Assembly (NCBI RefSeq): GCF_001679725.1
Contig: NZ_CP016282.1
Coordinates: forward strand, 3,906,001-3,970,000
From: Cryobacterium arcticum
Lineage (GTDB): Bacteria > Actinomycetota > Actinomycetes > Actinomycetales > Microbacteriaceae
Length of the DNA stretch: 64,000 nucleotides
Direction of reading: 5' to 3'
The notes under the pieces: model-generated
Databases searched by the model: none
What the model saw: the letters and a program-made list of their open reading frames with translations, nothing else
Told to the model about the DNA's origin: nothing
Part shown: piece by piece, positions 8,801-18,205 of the stretch
How the letters are laid out: each line of letters begins with the position of its first letter
Position numbering within the stretch: the first letter of the stretch is position 1
Position numbers and translations under genes: made by a program

Positions 8801-9691
8801 ATGACTGATTTCATCACTCTCAACAACGACGTCCGGATGCCTGCCCTCGGGCTCGGCGTCTTCCAGAGCTCTGCGGAGGACACGGCCGCGGCCGTCGAGT
8901 CCGCCCTGCGCACGGGGTATCGGCACATCGACACGGCGGCGGCCTACCTGAATGAGCGGCAGGTGGGTGAGGGGATCCGCGCATCCGGGGTGGACCGCGA
9001 CGAGATCTTCATCGAAACCAAGGTGTGGATCAGCCAGTACGGCTATGACCAGACCCTGCACGCGTTCGACGTGAGCACCCGCAAGCTCGGCGTCGACACC
9101 CTCGACCTGCTGATCCTGCACCAGCCGGCCCCGTGGCAGTTCGACAGCACCCTCGCGGCCTACCGGGCGCTCGAGACCCTGCTGGACGACGGCCGGGTGC
9201 GTGCGATCGGAGTCAGCAACTTCACCGGGGCCCACCTGGAGCGGTTGATGGCGGAGCGCACCGTGGTGCCGGCCGTGAACCAGATCGAGTTGCACCCTTA
9301 CTTCGCCCAGAAGGAGAACGAGGCGGCCAACACCGCCCTCGGCATCGTCACGCAGGCGTGGTCCCCCATCGGCGGCATCACCTTCTACCCGGGCAACTGG
9401 AACGACGGAACGGGCAAGAACCCGCTCAACGACCCGATGATCGCCGCGATCGGCGCCGAACACGGCAAGAGCAACGCGCAGGTGATGCTGCGCTGGCACG
9501 TTCAGCACGGGCGCAGCGCCATCCCCAAGTCCGTGCGCCCCGAGCGCATCGCCGAGAACTTCGACATTTTCGACTTCGAGCTCAGCACCGACCAGCTCGC
9601 ACAGATCGATGCGCTGGACCTGGGCGTGCGCAGCGGCCCCGACCCCGACGCGGTGCGCCCGCCCGGCCAGTTCAGCATCCCCGAGAACTGA
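8801..9691 (+). CDS. Aldo/keto reductase
   Basis: NADPH-dependent carbonyl reductase, 296 residues, close to the 280-300 of the AKR5 group. The ATG at 8801 follows GGTGGAGTC. Catalytic tetrad signs are present: GYRHIDTAAAYLNE (Asp and Tyr), FIETKVWI (Lys) and LLILHQP (His). The NADP-binding C-terminus contains IPKSVRPERIAENFDIFDF. The next gene, a MerR regulator, starts 53 bp downstream behind its own operator. Confidence 0.92.
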   Translation: MTDFITLNNDVRMPALGLGVFQSSAEDTAAAVESALRTGYRHIDTAAAYLNERQVGEGIRASGVDRDEIFIETKVWISQYGYDQTLHAFDVSTRKLGVDTLDLLILHQPAPWQFDSTLAAYRALETLLDDGRVRAIGVSNFTGAHLERLMAERTVVPAVNQIELHPYFAQKENEAANTALGIVTQAWSPIGGITFYPGNWNDGTGKNPLNDPMIAAIGAEHGKSNAQVMLRWHVQHGRSAIPKSVRPERIAENFDIFDFELSTDQLAQIDALDLGVRSGPDPDAVRPPGQFSIPEN

Positions 9692-9710
9692 GCCCGCGCC
9701 GGGCGCCTGG

Positions 9711-9730
9711 ACCCTCCCCTTGGGGGAAGG
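9711..9730 (+). promoter_or_regulatory. MerR-type operator upstream of merR
   Basis: ACCCTCCCCTTGGGGGAAGG, matching 19 of 20 bases of the copy at 10599-10618. It fills a 19-bp gap between a -35-like TGGACC (9708-9713) and a -10-like GAGGAT (9733-9738), the over-long spacer that MerR proteins untwist. The start codon is only 7 nt past the -10 element, so the mRNA is probably leaderless. Confidence 0.75.
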
Positions 9731-9744
9731 GCGAGGATAGACGG

Positions 9745-10560
9745 ATGACCACCATGATGACGATCGGGGATTTCTCCCGGGCGACGCGACTCAGCGCGAA
9801 GACGCTGCGGTTCTACCACCGGGTGGGACTGCTGGCTCCGGCCCAGGTGGATCCGGGCAACGGCTACCGCATGTACAGTGCGGGGCAGATAGCGGATGCC
9901 CAGGTGATCCGTCATTTCCGCTCCCTGGATATGCCTGTGCAGCTCATCGGTGAGGTTCTCGCCGAGCACGGAGTCGAGCGGCGGAACGAGCTGATCGCCG
10001 GGCACCTCGGCCGGCTGCAGGACCGGCTCGAGCAGACCCGGGCGGCCGTGGCCGGACTGCAGGGCTTACTCACGGCGTCGACGACCCCGCTGGCGGTGTC
10101 CCACCGCAGCGTGCCCGACATGCCGGCGCTCATCATCCGCGAGACCATCGACCTGGCCGAACTCGGCAGGTTCTACACCGCGGCCACCCGTGAGCTCGAG
10201 CGGCTGCTGCAGAGCACGGCCCTGAGTGCCGCGGGTGCGCGCGGCGGCATCTGGAGCACCGAGCTGTTCCTCGACGAGCGCGGGGAGGCCATCCTGTTCG
10301 TGCCCGTCACGTCGCTCGACGAGCCCGGGGAGCCGCTCGGCCGGGCGCGGCTCGAGCTGTTGCCGGCGGTGGACCTGGCCGTGGCCACCCACCACGGCAC
10401 CGACGACACCATCGCGCAGGTCTATGGCGCGCTCGGTGAGTATGTCACCGCTCATGAGCTGGGCATCGACGGACCGATCCGGGAGACCTACCTGGACGAG
10501 ACGACAGACGGGGTGGCCACGACGGAGATCGGTTGGCCGATCTTCCGCACCGGCCGCTGA
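9745..10560 (+). CDS. MerR-family regulator with GyrI-like effector domain
   Basis: Transcription factor of 271 residues. Residues about 4-72 form the MerR winged HTH (MTIGDFSRATRLSAKTLRFY, then HRVGLLAPAQVDPGNGYRMY), followed by a coiled-coil helix (RLQDRLEQTRAAVAGLQGLL) and a C-terminal half resembling GyrI-like/Bacterial multidrug-binding domains. It likely controls its own gene and the downstream SDR operon through two near-identical operators. The effector is unknown. Confidence 0.88.
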   Translation: MTTMMTIGDFSRATRLSAKTLRFYHRVGLLAPAQVDPGNGYRMYSAGQIADAQVIRHFRSLDMPVQLIGEVLAEHGVERRNELIAGHLGRLQDRLEQTRAAVAGLQGLLTASTTPLAVSHRSVPDMPALIIRETIDLAELGRFYTAATRELERLLQSTALSAAGARGGIWSTELFLDERGEAILFVPVTSLDEPGEPLGRARLELLPAVDLAVATHHGTDDTIAQVYGALGEYVTAHELGIDGPIRETYLDETTDGVATTEIGWPIFRTGR

Positions 10561-10598
10561 CCTCCGGCCGCCACGCGCACGTATTCACACCGAGCTTG

Positions 10599-10618
10599 AC
10601 CCTCCCCTCGGGGGAAGG
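10599..10618 (+). promoter_or_regulatory. MerR-type operator/promoter of the SDR operon
   Basis: ACCCTCCCCTCGGGGGAAGG lies between -35 TTGACC (10596-10601) and -10 CAGTCT (10621-10626) with a 19-bp spacer. The ATG at 10633 is 7 nt beyond the -10 element, pointing to a leaderless transcript. This is the same architecture as in front of the merR gene. Confidence 0.78.
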
Positions 10619-10632
10619 CCCAGTCTGAATGC

Positions 10633-11475
10633 ATGACCACTCTCAGCCCCAGTTCTCCACCCGCCAGCTACCCGCCCGCCCTCTCGCTCGCCGGCCGCCA
10701 AGCCCTGGTCGTCGGCGGAACCTCGGGCCTCGGCGCCGCCGTGGTGCGCCGGCTGGCCGACGCCGGCGCCCGCGTGCTCGCGGTCGGCCGCACCGCACCA
10801 GACACCACGGCCCCAGACACCACGGCCTCTGATACCACCGCCGCCGCTCGCACGATCCTCGCGGATGCCACCCGACCCGGCAGCGCCGACCTCATCGCCA
10901 CGGTCGTGCGCGAAGAAGGCGGCCTCGACATCCTGGTGCAGGTCGTCGGTGGCTCCTCCACTCCCGGCGGCGGCCACGCCACGATGACCGACGCCCACTG
11001 GGACGACGAGCTGTCCCGCAACCTCCTCGCCGCCGTGCGGGTCGACCGGGCGATCACCCCGCTGCTGCTCGAGCGGGGCACCGGCACCATCGTGCACGTC
11101 GGCTCGATCCAGGGGCGGATGCCGCTCTTCAACGGCACTCTCGGCTACGCCGCCGCGAAAGCCGCGCTGCGCACCTACAGCAAGGGTCTCGCCAATGAAC
11201 TCGCCCCGCAGGGCATCCGGGTGAATACCGTCTCGCCCGGCGGCATCCAGAGCCCGAGCTCCAACGCTCTCGCCCAGCGCATCGCCGAGGCCCGCGGCCT
11301 CACTGAGGCCGACGGCATGCAACTGCTGATGGACTCGCTCGGCGGCATCCCCGACGGCCGGTTCGCGCCGGCGGCCGAGATCGCCGAGGTGATCGGGTTC
11401 CTCGTCTCCGCGGGCGCCGCCTCCGTGGTGGGCGCAGACATCACCGTCGACGGCGGCACCGTCAAGACCGCCTAA
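10633..11475 (+). CDS. Short-chain dehydrogenase/reductase
   Basis: NAD(P)-dependent oxidoreductase of 280 residues. Rossmann motif VVGGTSGLGAAVVRRL near residue 28 corresponds to TGxxxGxG; the catalytic set is Ser in HVGSIQGRMP, and YAAAKAAL (YxxxK). The C-terminus VGADITVDGGTVKTA is typical of classical SDRs. Residues about 54-68 hold a small tandem repeat (APDTTAPDTTASDTTA) between beta-2 and helix-3 that is absent from normal members. It heads a likely operon with the NTF2-like and VOC genes under the MerR operator. Confidence 0.9.
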   Translation: MTTLSPSSPPASYPPALSLAGRQALVVGGTSGLGAAVVRRLADAGARVLAVGRTAPDTTAPDTTASDTTAAARTILADATRPGSADLIATVVREEGGLDILVQVVGGSSTPGGGHATMTDAHWDDELSRNLLAAVRVDRAITPLLLERGTGTIVHVGSIQGRMPLFNGTLGYAAAKAALRTYSKGLANELAPQGIRVNTVSPGGIQSPSSNALAQRIAEARGLTEADGMQLLMDSLGGIPDGRFAPAAEIAEVIGFLVSAGAASVVGADITVDGGTVKTA

Positions 11476-11512
11476 CCGTCCCCAGCACGACCACAAGATA
11501 AGGACAAGAACA

Positions 11513-11851
11513 ATGACCCCCACCACTGCACTGCCCGCCGCCGTCACTACGTATTTCACCCGGATGGACGCCGCCGAGAAGCGCGACATCATCGACCTGT
11601 TCACCGCGGATGCCGTGGTCACCGACGATGGCCACAGCTATCGCGGACGCGACCAGATCGCCGCCTGGCTCGCTGCCGCCGCCAGCGAGTACACGGTCAC
11701 CACCACCCGGTTGTCGACCGAGGTCGTGGGCGAGACCGTCACCGTCACCACGCGCCTCGAGGGGAACTTCCCCGGCGGCCTCGTCGACCTGCGCAATATC
11801 TTCGCGCTGGACACCGCGGGGCTGATCGAGAGCCTGCTGATCACGGTGTGA
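11513..11851 (+). CDS. NTF2-like/SnoaL-like small protein
   Basis: 112-residue cone-fold protein. The pattern YFTRMDAAEKRDIIDLFTAD, then DGHSYRGRDQIAAWL, is the typical SnoaL/NTF2 start in which the residues DLFTADAVVTDDG line the pocket. It follows the SDR gene by 37 bp with an AAGGACAAGAACA ribosome-site region, so it is probably cotranscribed. It may act on the same small molecule as the SDR; no catalytic residue can be assigned. Confidence 0.82.
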   Translation: MTPTTALPAAVTTYFTRMDAAEKRDIIDLFTADAVVTDDGHSYRGRDQIAAWLAAAASEYTVTTTRLSTEVVGETVTVTTRLEGNFPGGLVDLRNIFALDTAGLIESLLITV

Positions 11852-11939
11852 CCGGGTCGCCCCGCTGCTCTGACCCCTAGCGTTCTTCGCGACCGTGCGT
11901 AGCGTGGACGATCCGGACCCCACTCGAGAGGATCGCACC

Positions 11940-12392
11940 ATGAACGCATCCACCGGCATCCTGCGCGGCATGAGCAACGTGAGCTATTGGGCCGCCGACC
12001 ACGCGGCCGCGACGGCCTGGTACACCGAGATGCTCGGCATGCCGCCCTACTTCCAGATGCCCGGCTATGCCGAGTGGCGGGTCGGCGACTATGGCCACGA
12101 GCTCGGCCTCATCGACGCCAGGTACGCCCCGCAACCGTGGTCGGATGTGCCCGGCGGCGCGGTACTCAACTGGCACGTCGACGACATCCGGGTGGCCCTC
12201 GACCGGCTGCTCGAGCTCGGTGCCACCATGCGCGAGGAGATCCGCGAGCGCGGCGAGGGCTTCACCACGGCGGCCGTGCTCGACCCGTTCGGCAACGTGC
12301 TCGGCGTGATGACCAACCCGCACTATCTGCAGGTGCTCGCCGACGCCACCCCCGACGGGGAGGCCGCTCGCGCCGGGCATCCGGCCGGGTGA
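11940..12392 (+). CDS. VOC-superfamily (glyoxalase-like) protein
   Basis: 150-residue metal-dependent or binding protein with two beta-alpha-beta-beta-beta modules: SYWAADHAAATAWYTEMLGM in the first and LNWHVDDIRVALDRLLELGA in the second, ending LDPFGNVLGVMTNPHY. His and Glu at metal-site positions (HVDD, LDPFGN) resemble glyoxalase/bleomycin-resistance proteins. The ATG at 11940 follows GAGAGGATC. It lies about 90 bp after the NTF2-like gene and may be in the same operon. Confidence 0.87.
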   Translation: MNASTGILRGMSNVSYWAADHAAATAWYTEMLGMPPYFQMPGYAEWRVGDYGHELGLIDARYAPQPWSDVPGGAVLNWHVDDIRVALDRLLELGATMREEIRERGEGFTTAAVLDPFGNVLGVMTNPHYLQVLADATPDGEAARAGHPAG

Positions 12393-12490
12393 CCCGCCGG
12401 CCGTTCATGAGGAGATAGTGAGTTTTCCAGGACGCGATTGCCGAAAGCACCCTGTCAATCTCACTTTTGCCTTTCTACGTGCGGGCCCGG

Positions 12491-14233
12491 TCAGTCGATC
12501 GAGGCGAGCTGCTCCCCCGCGGCGAGGAAGTCGCCGGGGGCGCTCTGGTGCCGCAGGATGCCCGGGCCGGTGGCCACGATGGTGGTCTCCATCTTCATGG
12601 CCTCCATCACCACAACGGCGTCTCCCTCTGCCACCTCGGTGCCGTCGCCGATCAGCCAGGTGATGAGAGTGCCGGCCATCGGCGCCACCAGTCCCGCCAC
12701 GGATGCCGCGGCCGCGTCGGCCGCGTCGCGCACGGGAGCCCCGGCGCCGGCAAGTGCGGCGTTCGGGAGGGCCGCCGGGGCCGTGCCTGCGGGCATCCGC
12801 AGGGTGTGCCGGCGGCCGTCGATCTCGATCCAACTGCCGGTCACGCCGGGTTCGACAGGCTCCGGGCGGAGAGTGTCAGCGGCGATCCGCTCGGCGAAGC
12901 TCGTCTCGATCCACTGGGTGTGCACGTTCAGTGCCTCGCCGCCGGCGAAGTCGTCGTCGCGGAGCACCGCCCGGTGGAACGAAAGCACCGAGGCGACACC
13001 CTCGAGTACGAACTCGTCCAGGGCGCGGCGGGCGCGGCGAATGGCGATCTCGCGGGTGGGCCCGGTGACGATGAGCTTGGCCATCATGGAGTCGAAGCGG
13101 CCGGAGACCAGCGTGCCGCTCTCTACCCCGGAGTCGACGCGGATGCCGGGCCCGGTGGGCGGTTCGAACCGGGTGAGCAGCCCGGGCGTGGGCAAGAAGC
13201 CGCGCGCGGCATCCTCGGCGTTGATGCGGAACTCGATCGAGTGCCCGGTGGGCGCCGGGGTGGCCTGCACCGACAGCGGCAGGCCCTCGGCGATGCGCAG
13301 CTGTTCGGCGACGATGTCGACACCGGTGGTCTCCTCGGTGACCGGGTGTTCCACCTGCAGCCGGGTGTTCACCTCGAGGAACGAGATGGTGCCGTCGACG
13401 CTGAGCAGGTACTCCACCGTGGCCACGCCCCGGTAGTGCGCGGCGGCGCAGATGGCGGCGGCCGAGCTGTGCAGACGGTCCCGCTGCTCATCGGTGAGGA
13501 ACGGCGCGGGGGCCTCCTCCACGAGCTTCTGGTTGCGGCGTTGCAGCGAGCAGTCCCGGGTGCCGAGCACCACGACGTTGCCGTGGCTGTCGCTGAGCAC
13601 CTGCACCTCCACGTGCCGGGGCGCGTCGAGGAACTGTTCGACGAAGCACTCGCCGCGGCCGAACGCGGTGACGGCCTCGCGCACGGCGGCGTCGAACTGT
13701 TCGGCCACCTCGTCGAGGCTGCGGGCCACGCGCATGCCGCGGCCGCCTCCGCCGAACGCGGCCTTGATCACGATGGGCAGACCGTGCTCCTCGGCGAAGG
13801 CGACCGCCTCAGCCGCGGTGGCCACCGGGTCGGGGGTGCCGGCCACGAGGGGCGCACCGACGCTGGCGGCCAGCTGGCGGGCGGCGATCTTGTCGCCGAG
13901 CAGGTCGATGGCCTCCGGGCTCGGGCCGATCCAGGTGAGACCGGCGTCGATCACCCGGCGGGCGAAGGCCGCGCTCTCCGAGAGGAATCCGTAGCCGGGG
14001 TGCACGGCGTCGGCGCCGCTCTTCATGGCCAGGGCGATGAGTTTCTCGGCGTCGAGGTAGGTCGCCGCCGGGCTGTCGCCGTCCAGTCCCCAGGCCTCGT
14101 CGGCGAGGCGCACGTGCACGGCATCGGCGTCGCTGTCGGCGTAGACGGCCACGGTGGCCAGGCCCCGGTCGGCGCAGGCGCGGATGATGCGCACGGCGAT
14201 TTCGCCGCGGTTGGCGATCAGGACTTTCTTCAT
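12491..14233 (-). CDS. Biotin carboxylase with C-terminal biotin carrier domain
   Basis: ATP-dependent carboxylation of biotin; 580 residues. Biotin-carboxylase domains run from [19 protein letters not shown] at the start, through the ATP-grasp loop [27 protein letters not shown], to about residue 450. The last 75 residues form a biotinyl domain with the attachment motif [10 protein letters not shown]. Its start overlaps the stop of the fused pxpBC gene (14230-14233), so translation is coupled. It is the last gene of a four-gene minus-strand operon; pairing with KipI/KipA-type carboxyltransferase genes is what suggests a dedicated substrate rather than acetyl-CoA. Confidence 0.9.
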   Translation of the reverse strand: MKKVLIANRGEIAVRIIRACADRGLATVAVYADSDADAVHVRLADEAWGLDGDSPAATYLDAEKLIALAMKSGADAVHPGYGFLSESAAFARRVIDAGLTWIGPSPEAIDLLGDKIAARQLAASVGAPLVAGTPDPVATAAEAVAFAEEHGLPIVIKAAFGGGGRGMRVARSLDEVAEQFDAAVREAVTAFGRGECFVEQFLDAPRHVEVQVLSDSHGNVVVLGTRDCSLQRRNQKLVEEAPAPFLTDEQRDRLHSSAAAICAAAHYRGVATVEYLLSVDGTISFLEVNTRLQVEHPVTEETTGVDIVAEQLRIAEGLPLSVQATPAPTGHSIEFRINAEDAARGFLPTPGLLTRFEPPTGPGIRVDSGVESGTLVSGRFDSMMAKLIVTGPTREIAIRRARRALDEFVLEGVASVLSFHRAVLRDDDFAGGEALNVHTQWIETSFAERIAADTLRPEPVEPGVTGSWIEIDGRRHTLRMPAGTAPAALPNAALAGAGAPVRDAADAAAASVAGLVAPMAGTLITWLIGDGTEVAEGDAVVVMEAMKMETTIVATGPGILRHQSAPGDFLAAGEQLASID

Positions 14234-15870
14234 GGTGTGACCTCGGGGTTGACTGCGGAGTACTCGTCGAATGGACCGATGGGGTTGAATCGGATGCGCG
14301 CGCCCGGCGGCAGCTGGCCGGCGAGCGGCAAGTGGTGGGTGGCGACCGACCCGATCACCGGGTACCCGCCGGTGAGCGGGTGATCCGCGAGGAACAATAC
14401 GGGCTGGCCGTTCGGCGGGATCTGGATCGCTCCGGACACGGTGCCCTCGCTGGGCAGCTCGGCGTCGACGACACGGGTGAGTGACTCGCCCTCCAGGCGT
14501 AGTCCCACGCGGTTGGAGCGGGAGCTGACCAGCCAGCTCTGTCCGGTGAGAACGTCGATGGCGTCGCTGGAGAACCAGTCGGTGCGGGGGCCGAGGACGA
14601 CGTCGAGCACTACCTCGGTGGGTGCGCTGCCGAGCGCGCTACCGACCGGGTCGGCCGTGCCGCCGTCGGGCAGGGCGACCGCGGCGAGGCCGCGCGCGGG
14701 AGTGCCGACGGGAAGGATCGTTCCGGCCGTGATGGGAGCCGGGCCAAGACCGGCCAGCACGTCGGTGGAGAGGCTGCCGAGCACGGGCTCGAGGGCGAAG
14801 CCGCCGCGCACGGCGAGGTAGCTGCGGAGCCCGGCGGTGGGGCGGCCCATCATGAGTTCCTCGCCCGCGCCGAGGGCGAAGGGGGCGCCGAACGGGACCG
14901 TGCGGGCCTCGCCATCAGTAGGCACCGAAGCGCGGATGCTCAGCGGCACGGCCGCCCCGGTGACGGCGAGAACCTGTTCACCGCGAGCCCGGAGCCGCAG
15001 ACCGCCGAAGGTGGTCTCGAGGGTGGCCGCCCCGCTGTCATTGCCGACCAGCCGGTTGGCCGCACGCAGCGACACCGGGTCGAGGGCGCCGGAGCTGGAG
15101 ACGCCCATGCTCGCATAGCCGGGCCGGCCGAGGTCCTGCAGCAGGGTGAGCATGCCGGGGTCGAGGATCTCGAGCGCGTGGCTCGCCTCGGCCGCAGCCG
15201 GGGCGGGGTGCGTCGACACGGCCGTCTCGCTGGAGACCGTCGCGGTGGCCCGCCCGCCACCGGCCACGTCCACGAACCGCACCCGGTCGCCGGGCAGCAG
15301 CAGGGCGGGGCGGTCCCGCGACAGGTCCCACATCCGGGCCTCGGTGGTGCCGATGAGCTGCCAGCCGCCCGGGCTCTCGCGCGGGTAGACCCCACTGAAG
15401 GTGCCGGCGAGCGCCACCGAGCCGGCGGGGATGCGGGTGCGCGGGGAGCTGCGGCGCGGCACGTCCAGGGCCGGGTGGCCGCCGGAGAGGTACGCGAAGC
15501 CCGGGGCGAACCCGGTGAACCCCACCGCGTACTCCGCCACCGTGTGCAGCCGCACCACCTCGGCGGCGCCGATTCGGAGCAGTCCGGCGACCTCGTCGAG
15601 GTCCTCGCCGTCGTAGGTCACCGGGATCTCGATGAGCGAGCCCTCGCCCGCGACCCGCCCGCCCAGGTCGCGCGAGCGCACGGCCTGCACGATCTGCGCC
15701 GGGCTCACGGCGCTGGGCCGGAAGAACACCAGCAGGGTGCGGGCGCCCGGGATGAGCTCGCCGGTGCCGTCGATGGGGTCGCTGCTGAGCGAGTCGAACA
15801 GCGCCAGGGTCGTCGGCAGGTCGTCAAGCTCGATCAGCAGCGCGTCGTCGCGCACGGGGAGGAACCGCAT
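14230..15870 (-). CDS. Fused 5-oxoprolinase subunits PxpB-PxpC (KipI-KipA, allophanate-hydrolase-like)
   Basis: 546 residues joining two normally separate proteins. Residues about 1-210 are PxpB/KipI-like ([53 protein letters not shown]). Residues about 220-540 are PxpC/KipA-like, the biotin-dependent carboxyltransferase fold ([36 protein letters not shown]). The start at 15870 has AGGGTGA nine bases upstream; a GTG four codons earlier is possible. With PxpA it probably opens 5-oxoproline (pyroglutamate) to glutamate. Neighbours on both sides overlap or nearly touch. Confidence 0.88.
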   Translation of the reverse strand: MRFLPVRDDALLIELDDLPTTLALFDSLSSDPIDGTGELIPGARTLLVFFRPSAVSPAQIVQAVRSRDLGGRVAGEGSLIEIPVTYDGEDLDEVAGLLRIGAAEVVRLHTVAEYAVGFTGFAPGFAYLSGGHPALDVPRRSSPRTRIPAGSVALAGTFSGVYPRESPGGWQLIGTTEARMWDLSRDRPALLLPGDRVRFVDVAGGGRATATVSSETAVSTHPAPAAAEASHALEILDPGMLTLLQDLGRPGYASMGVSSSGALDPVSLRAANRLVGNDSGAATLETTFGGLRLRARGEQVLAVTGAAVPLSIRASVPTDGEARTVPFGAPFALGAGEELMMGRPTAGLRSYLAVRGGFALEPVLGSLSTDVLAGLGPAPITAGTILPVGTPARGLAAVALPDGGTADPVGSALGSAPTEVVLDVVLGPRTDWFSSDAIDVLTGQSWLVSSRSNRVGLRLEGESLTRVVDAELPSEGTVSGAIQIPPNGQPVLFLADHPLTGGYPVIGSVATHHLPLAGQLPPGARIRFNPIGPFDEYSAVNPEVTP

Positions 15871-15883
15871 GGTGGTGTTCACC

Positions 15884-16669
15884 CTAGGGTGCCGCCGGGT
15901 CGCCCGCCCGCGGGGCGAACGCGGTGATGTCGATGGCTGCCGCGGTGAGGGCGGCACGCACCTGCCGGGCCAGCTCGGTGGCACCCGGGCTGTCGCCGTG
16001 CACGCAGATCGAGTCCGCCACCACGGTGATGGTGCTGCCGTCGATGGCGGTCAGGGTGCCCTCGGTGGCCAGCTGAACCATTCGCGCAGCCACCAGTGCG
16101 GCGTCGTGCAGCACCGAACCGGCTTCCTTCCGCGACACCAGGGTGCCGGCCGGCGTGTAAGCGCGGTCGGCGAACGCCTCGGTCACGCTGCGGAGGCCCG
16201 CCTTATCCGCCGCCCGCAGCACCTCTGAGCCCGGCAGACCCAGGATGGCCAGGGTCGGGTCGATCTCACTGATCGCCGTCACCACATCCTGCGCCTGACG
16301 AGCGTCGTGCACGATCGTGTTGTAGAGGGCGCCGTGCGGCTTCACGTAGGTGACCGTGGTGCCGGCCGCCCGGGCGACGCCCTGCAGCGCACCGATCTGG
16401 TAGATCACATCGGAGATCAGTTCGGCGCTGGAGACGTCCATGTTGCGCCGGCCGAATCCGGCCAGGTCGCGGTAGCCCACGTGCGCGCCGATGGACACCC
16501 CGGCCTCCCGGGCGCCGAGCACGGTCTCGCGGATCACCAGGGGGTCGCCGGCGTGGAAGCCGCAGGCGATGTTCGCGCTGGTGACGATGCCGAGCATCTC
16601 CAGGTCGTCGCCGAGGCTCCAGCGGCCGAAGCCTTCGCCGAGGTCGCTGTTCAGGTCGATGAAGCTCAT
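15884..16669 (-). CDS. pxpA: 5-oxoprolinase subunit A (LamB/YcsF family)
   Basis: 261 residues, the usual size. Family signatures: [14 protein letters not shown] at the N-terminus, [42 protein letters not shown] and [15 protein letters not shown]. Known role: with PxpB and PxpC it forms the prokaryotic ATP-dependent 5-oxoprolinase. Its stop lies 13 bp before the pxpBC start. A GntR-type regulator lies divergent upstream of the operon. Confidence 0.93.
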   Translation of the reverse strand: MSFIDLNSDLGEGFGRWSLGDDLEMLGIVTSANIACGFHAGDPLVIRETVLGAREAGVSIGAHVGYRDLAGFGRRNMDVSSAELISDVIYQIGALQGVARAAGTTVTYVKPHGALYNTIVHDARQAQDVVTAISEIDPTLAILGLPGSEVLRAADKAGLRSVTEAFADRAYTPAGTLVSRKEAGSVLHDAALVAARMVQLATEGTLTAIDGSTITVVADSICVHGDSPGATELARQVRAALTAAAIDITAFAPRAGDPAAP

Positions 16670-16697
16670 GGGGGTGTCCTTCGGTTGTGCCGGGAGG

Positions 16698-18005
16698 TTA
16701 CAGGGTGAGCAGCGCGAAGATCGGGCCGACGGCCATCACAGCCATGTACCAGGTGAGCAGCGTGGCCAGGGTGCCGATGATCAGCAGCCACTTGGGGTAG
16801 CGGTAGCCGTTCATCAGGTCGCCGCGGAACCAGCCGATGTACATGAAGATCGTGAGACCGATCGGCAGGATCAGCCCGTTGAAGCCGCCGACGAACACCA
16901 TCAGGGTGGCCGGCGCGGTGCCGATGAGCAGGTAGACCGCGAGGGAGACGACGATGAAGGCGATCGTGGCGAGGTCGGCGGTGCGTCCGACGATCTTCTT
17001 GGAGAAGACGGGCAGGAACGACACCGAGGTGTACGCGGCGCCGATGATGCTGGTGATCGCGGCGATCCAGAAGATCGCGCCGAAGACCCGGAGGCCGAAT
17101 TCGCCGGCGGCGGCCTGGAACGCCTGGGCGGCCGGGTTGGCCGCGGCGCCCGTCGTGTCGATGACGACGCCGCTCGCAACCACGCCGAGGATCGCCAGGA
17201 ACAGGACGTAACGCATGATGCCGGTGACCAGGATGCCGTTGAAGGCCGCGCGGGAGACCTCCTTGACGTGCTCAACCCCGGCGGTGCCGCTGGCGAGCAG
17301 GCGGTGGGCGCCGGCGTAGGTGATGTAGCCGCCCACGGTGCCGCCGACGATGGTGGTGATGGTGGCGAAGTTGATCTCGTCGGGCAGCACGGTCTGGCGC
17401 AGCGCGTCCCCGATGGGCGGCTGGGAGATGAACGCCACGATCACGGTGAGCACGATCATGACGAGCCCGGCGATGACCACGACGCGGTCGACGACAGCGC
17501 CGGCCCGCTTGGCGAGGAAGATCGCGACGGCGAACAGCGCGCTGAGCAGGCCGCCGATCTTCGCGTCGAGTCCGGTGAGCACGTTCAGGCCCAGGCCCGC
17601 ACCGGCGATGTTGCCGATGTTGAAGACCAGTCCGCCGAGGATGACGAGGAAGGCGAGCACGAAACCGCTGCCGGGGATGGCGAGGTTGGCCAGCTCGGGA
17701 GCGCGCTTGCCGCTGACCGTGATCATGCGCCAGATGTTCAGCTGCACGGCGAAGTCGATCAGGATCGACGCGAGGATACCGAACGCGAACGCCGCACCCA
17801 TCTGCGCGGTGAAGGTGGCCGTCTGGGTGATGAAGCCGGGGCCGATGGCCGAGGTGGCCATCAGGAACAGGGCGCCGATAAGCGCGGCGCGGCGGCTCTT
17901 GGCGACACTGCGGACGCTGGGCTGGTCGGTGTTCTGGTCGGTGTTCTGTGCGGTGGGGTCCGCGGGTGCGGTGGTCTTGCGGGGGTCGGTCACGGGCACA
18001 TCCAT
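16698..18005 (-). CDS. NRAMP-related membrane transporter lacking the metal motif
   Basis: 435 residues with about eleven membrane segments. Fold and length match NRAMP, but helix 1 has [10 protein letters not shown] where metal carriers have DPGN, and helix 6 has YAGAHRLL in place of the MPH motif. It therefore probably does not carry divalent metal; YcsG-type relatives occur beside ycsF/kip genes, which suggests uptake of 5-oxoproline or a related amide. It is the first gene of the pxp operon, 28 bp before pxpA. The N-terminal 35 residues ([13 protein letters not shown]) are polar and repetitive. Confidence 0.82.
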   Translation of the reverse strand: MDVPVTDPRKTTAPADPTAQNTDQNTDQPSVRSVAKSRRAALIGALFLMATSAIGPGFITQTATFTAQMGAAFAFGILASILIDFAVQLNIWRMITVSGKRAPELANLAIPGSGFVLAFLVILGGLVFNIGNIAGAGLGLNVLTGLDAKIGGLLSALFAVAIFLAKRAGAVVDRVVVIAGLVMIVLTVIVAFISQPPIGDALRQTVLPDEINFATITTIVGGTVGGYITYAGAHRLLASGTAGVEHVKEVSRAAFNGILVTGIMRYVLFLAILGVVASGVVIDTTGAAANPAAQAFQAAAGEFGLRVFGAIFWIAAITSIIGAAYTSVSFLPVFSKKIVGRTADLATIAFIVVSLAVYLLIGTAPATLMVFVGGFNGLILPIGLTIFMYIGWFRGDLMNGYRYPKWLLIIGTLATLLTWYMAVMAVGPIFALLTL

Positions 18006-18096
18006 TTCGTCGGGGGGAAGGATCCTGCGGGTGTACTGCTACTCGCGGGGACCGGAACCCCACGCAACGAGCCTAAGCGCGTGAACGACAGGTTAG

Positions 18097-18113
18097 TGAT
18101 TGTTGAACAATCA
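18097..18113. promoter_or_regulatory. Perfect 17-bp palindrome, likely GntR/FCD operator
   Basis: TGATTGTTGAACAATCA: two 8-base arms around one G. It lies between the divergent starts of the NRAMP-like gene (18005) and the GntR gene (18206). FCD-type GntR proteins bind short palindromes of this shape, so it is the probable control site of the pxp operon and of the regulator itself. Confidence 0.78.
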
Positions 18114-18205
18114 GTCGAGTAAATAGTGTGTTTCAGTCATGTTTCGGTGAACGGAGGGCAGCGCATCGCTGCCGGGGCTGGGGCCGGTGTGGGTAGAGTG
18201 GCGTC

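Noticed and set aside
16698..18005. Manganese transporter (MntH)
   Set aside because: Metal-binding DPGN and MPH motifs are replaced, and the operon context is pyroglutamate metabolism.
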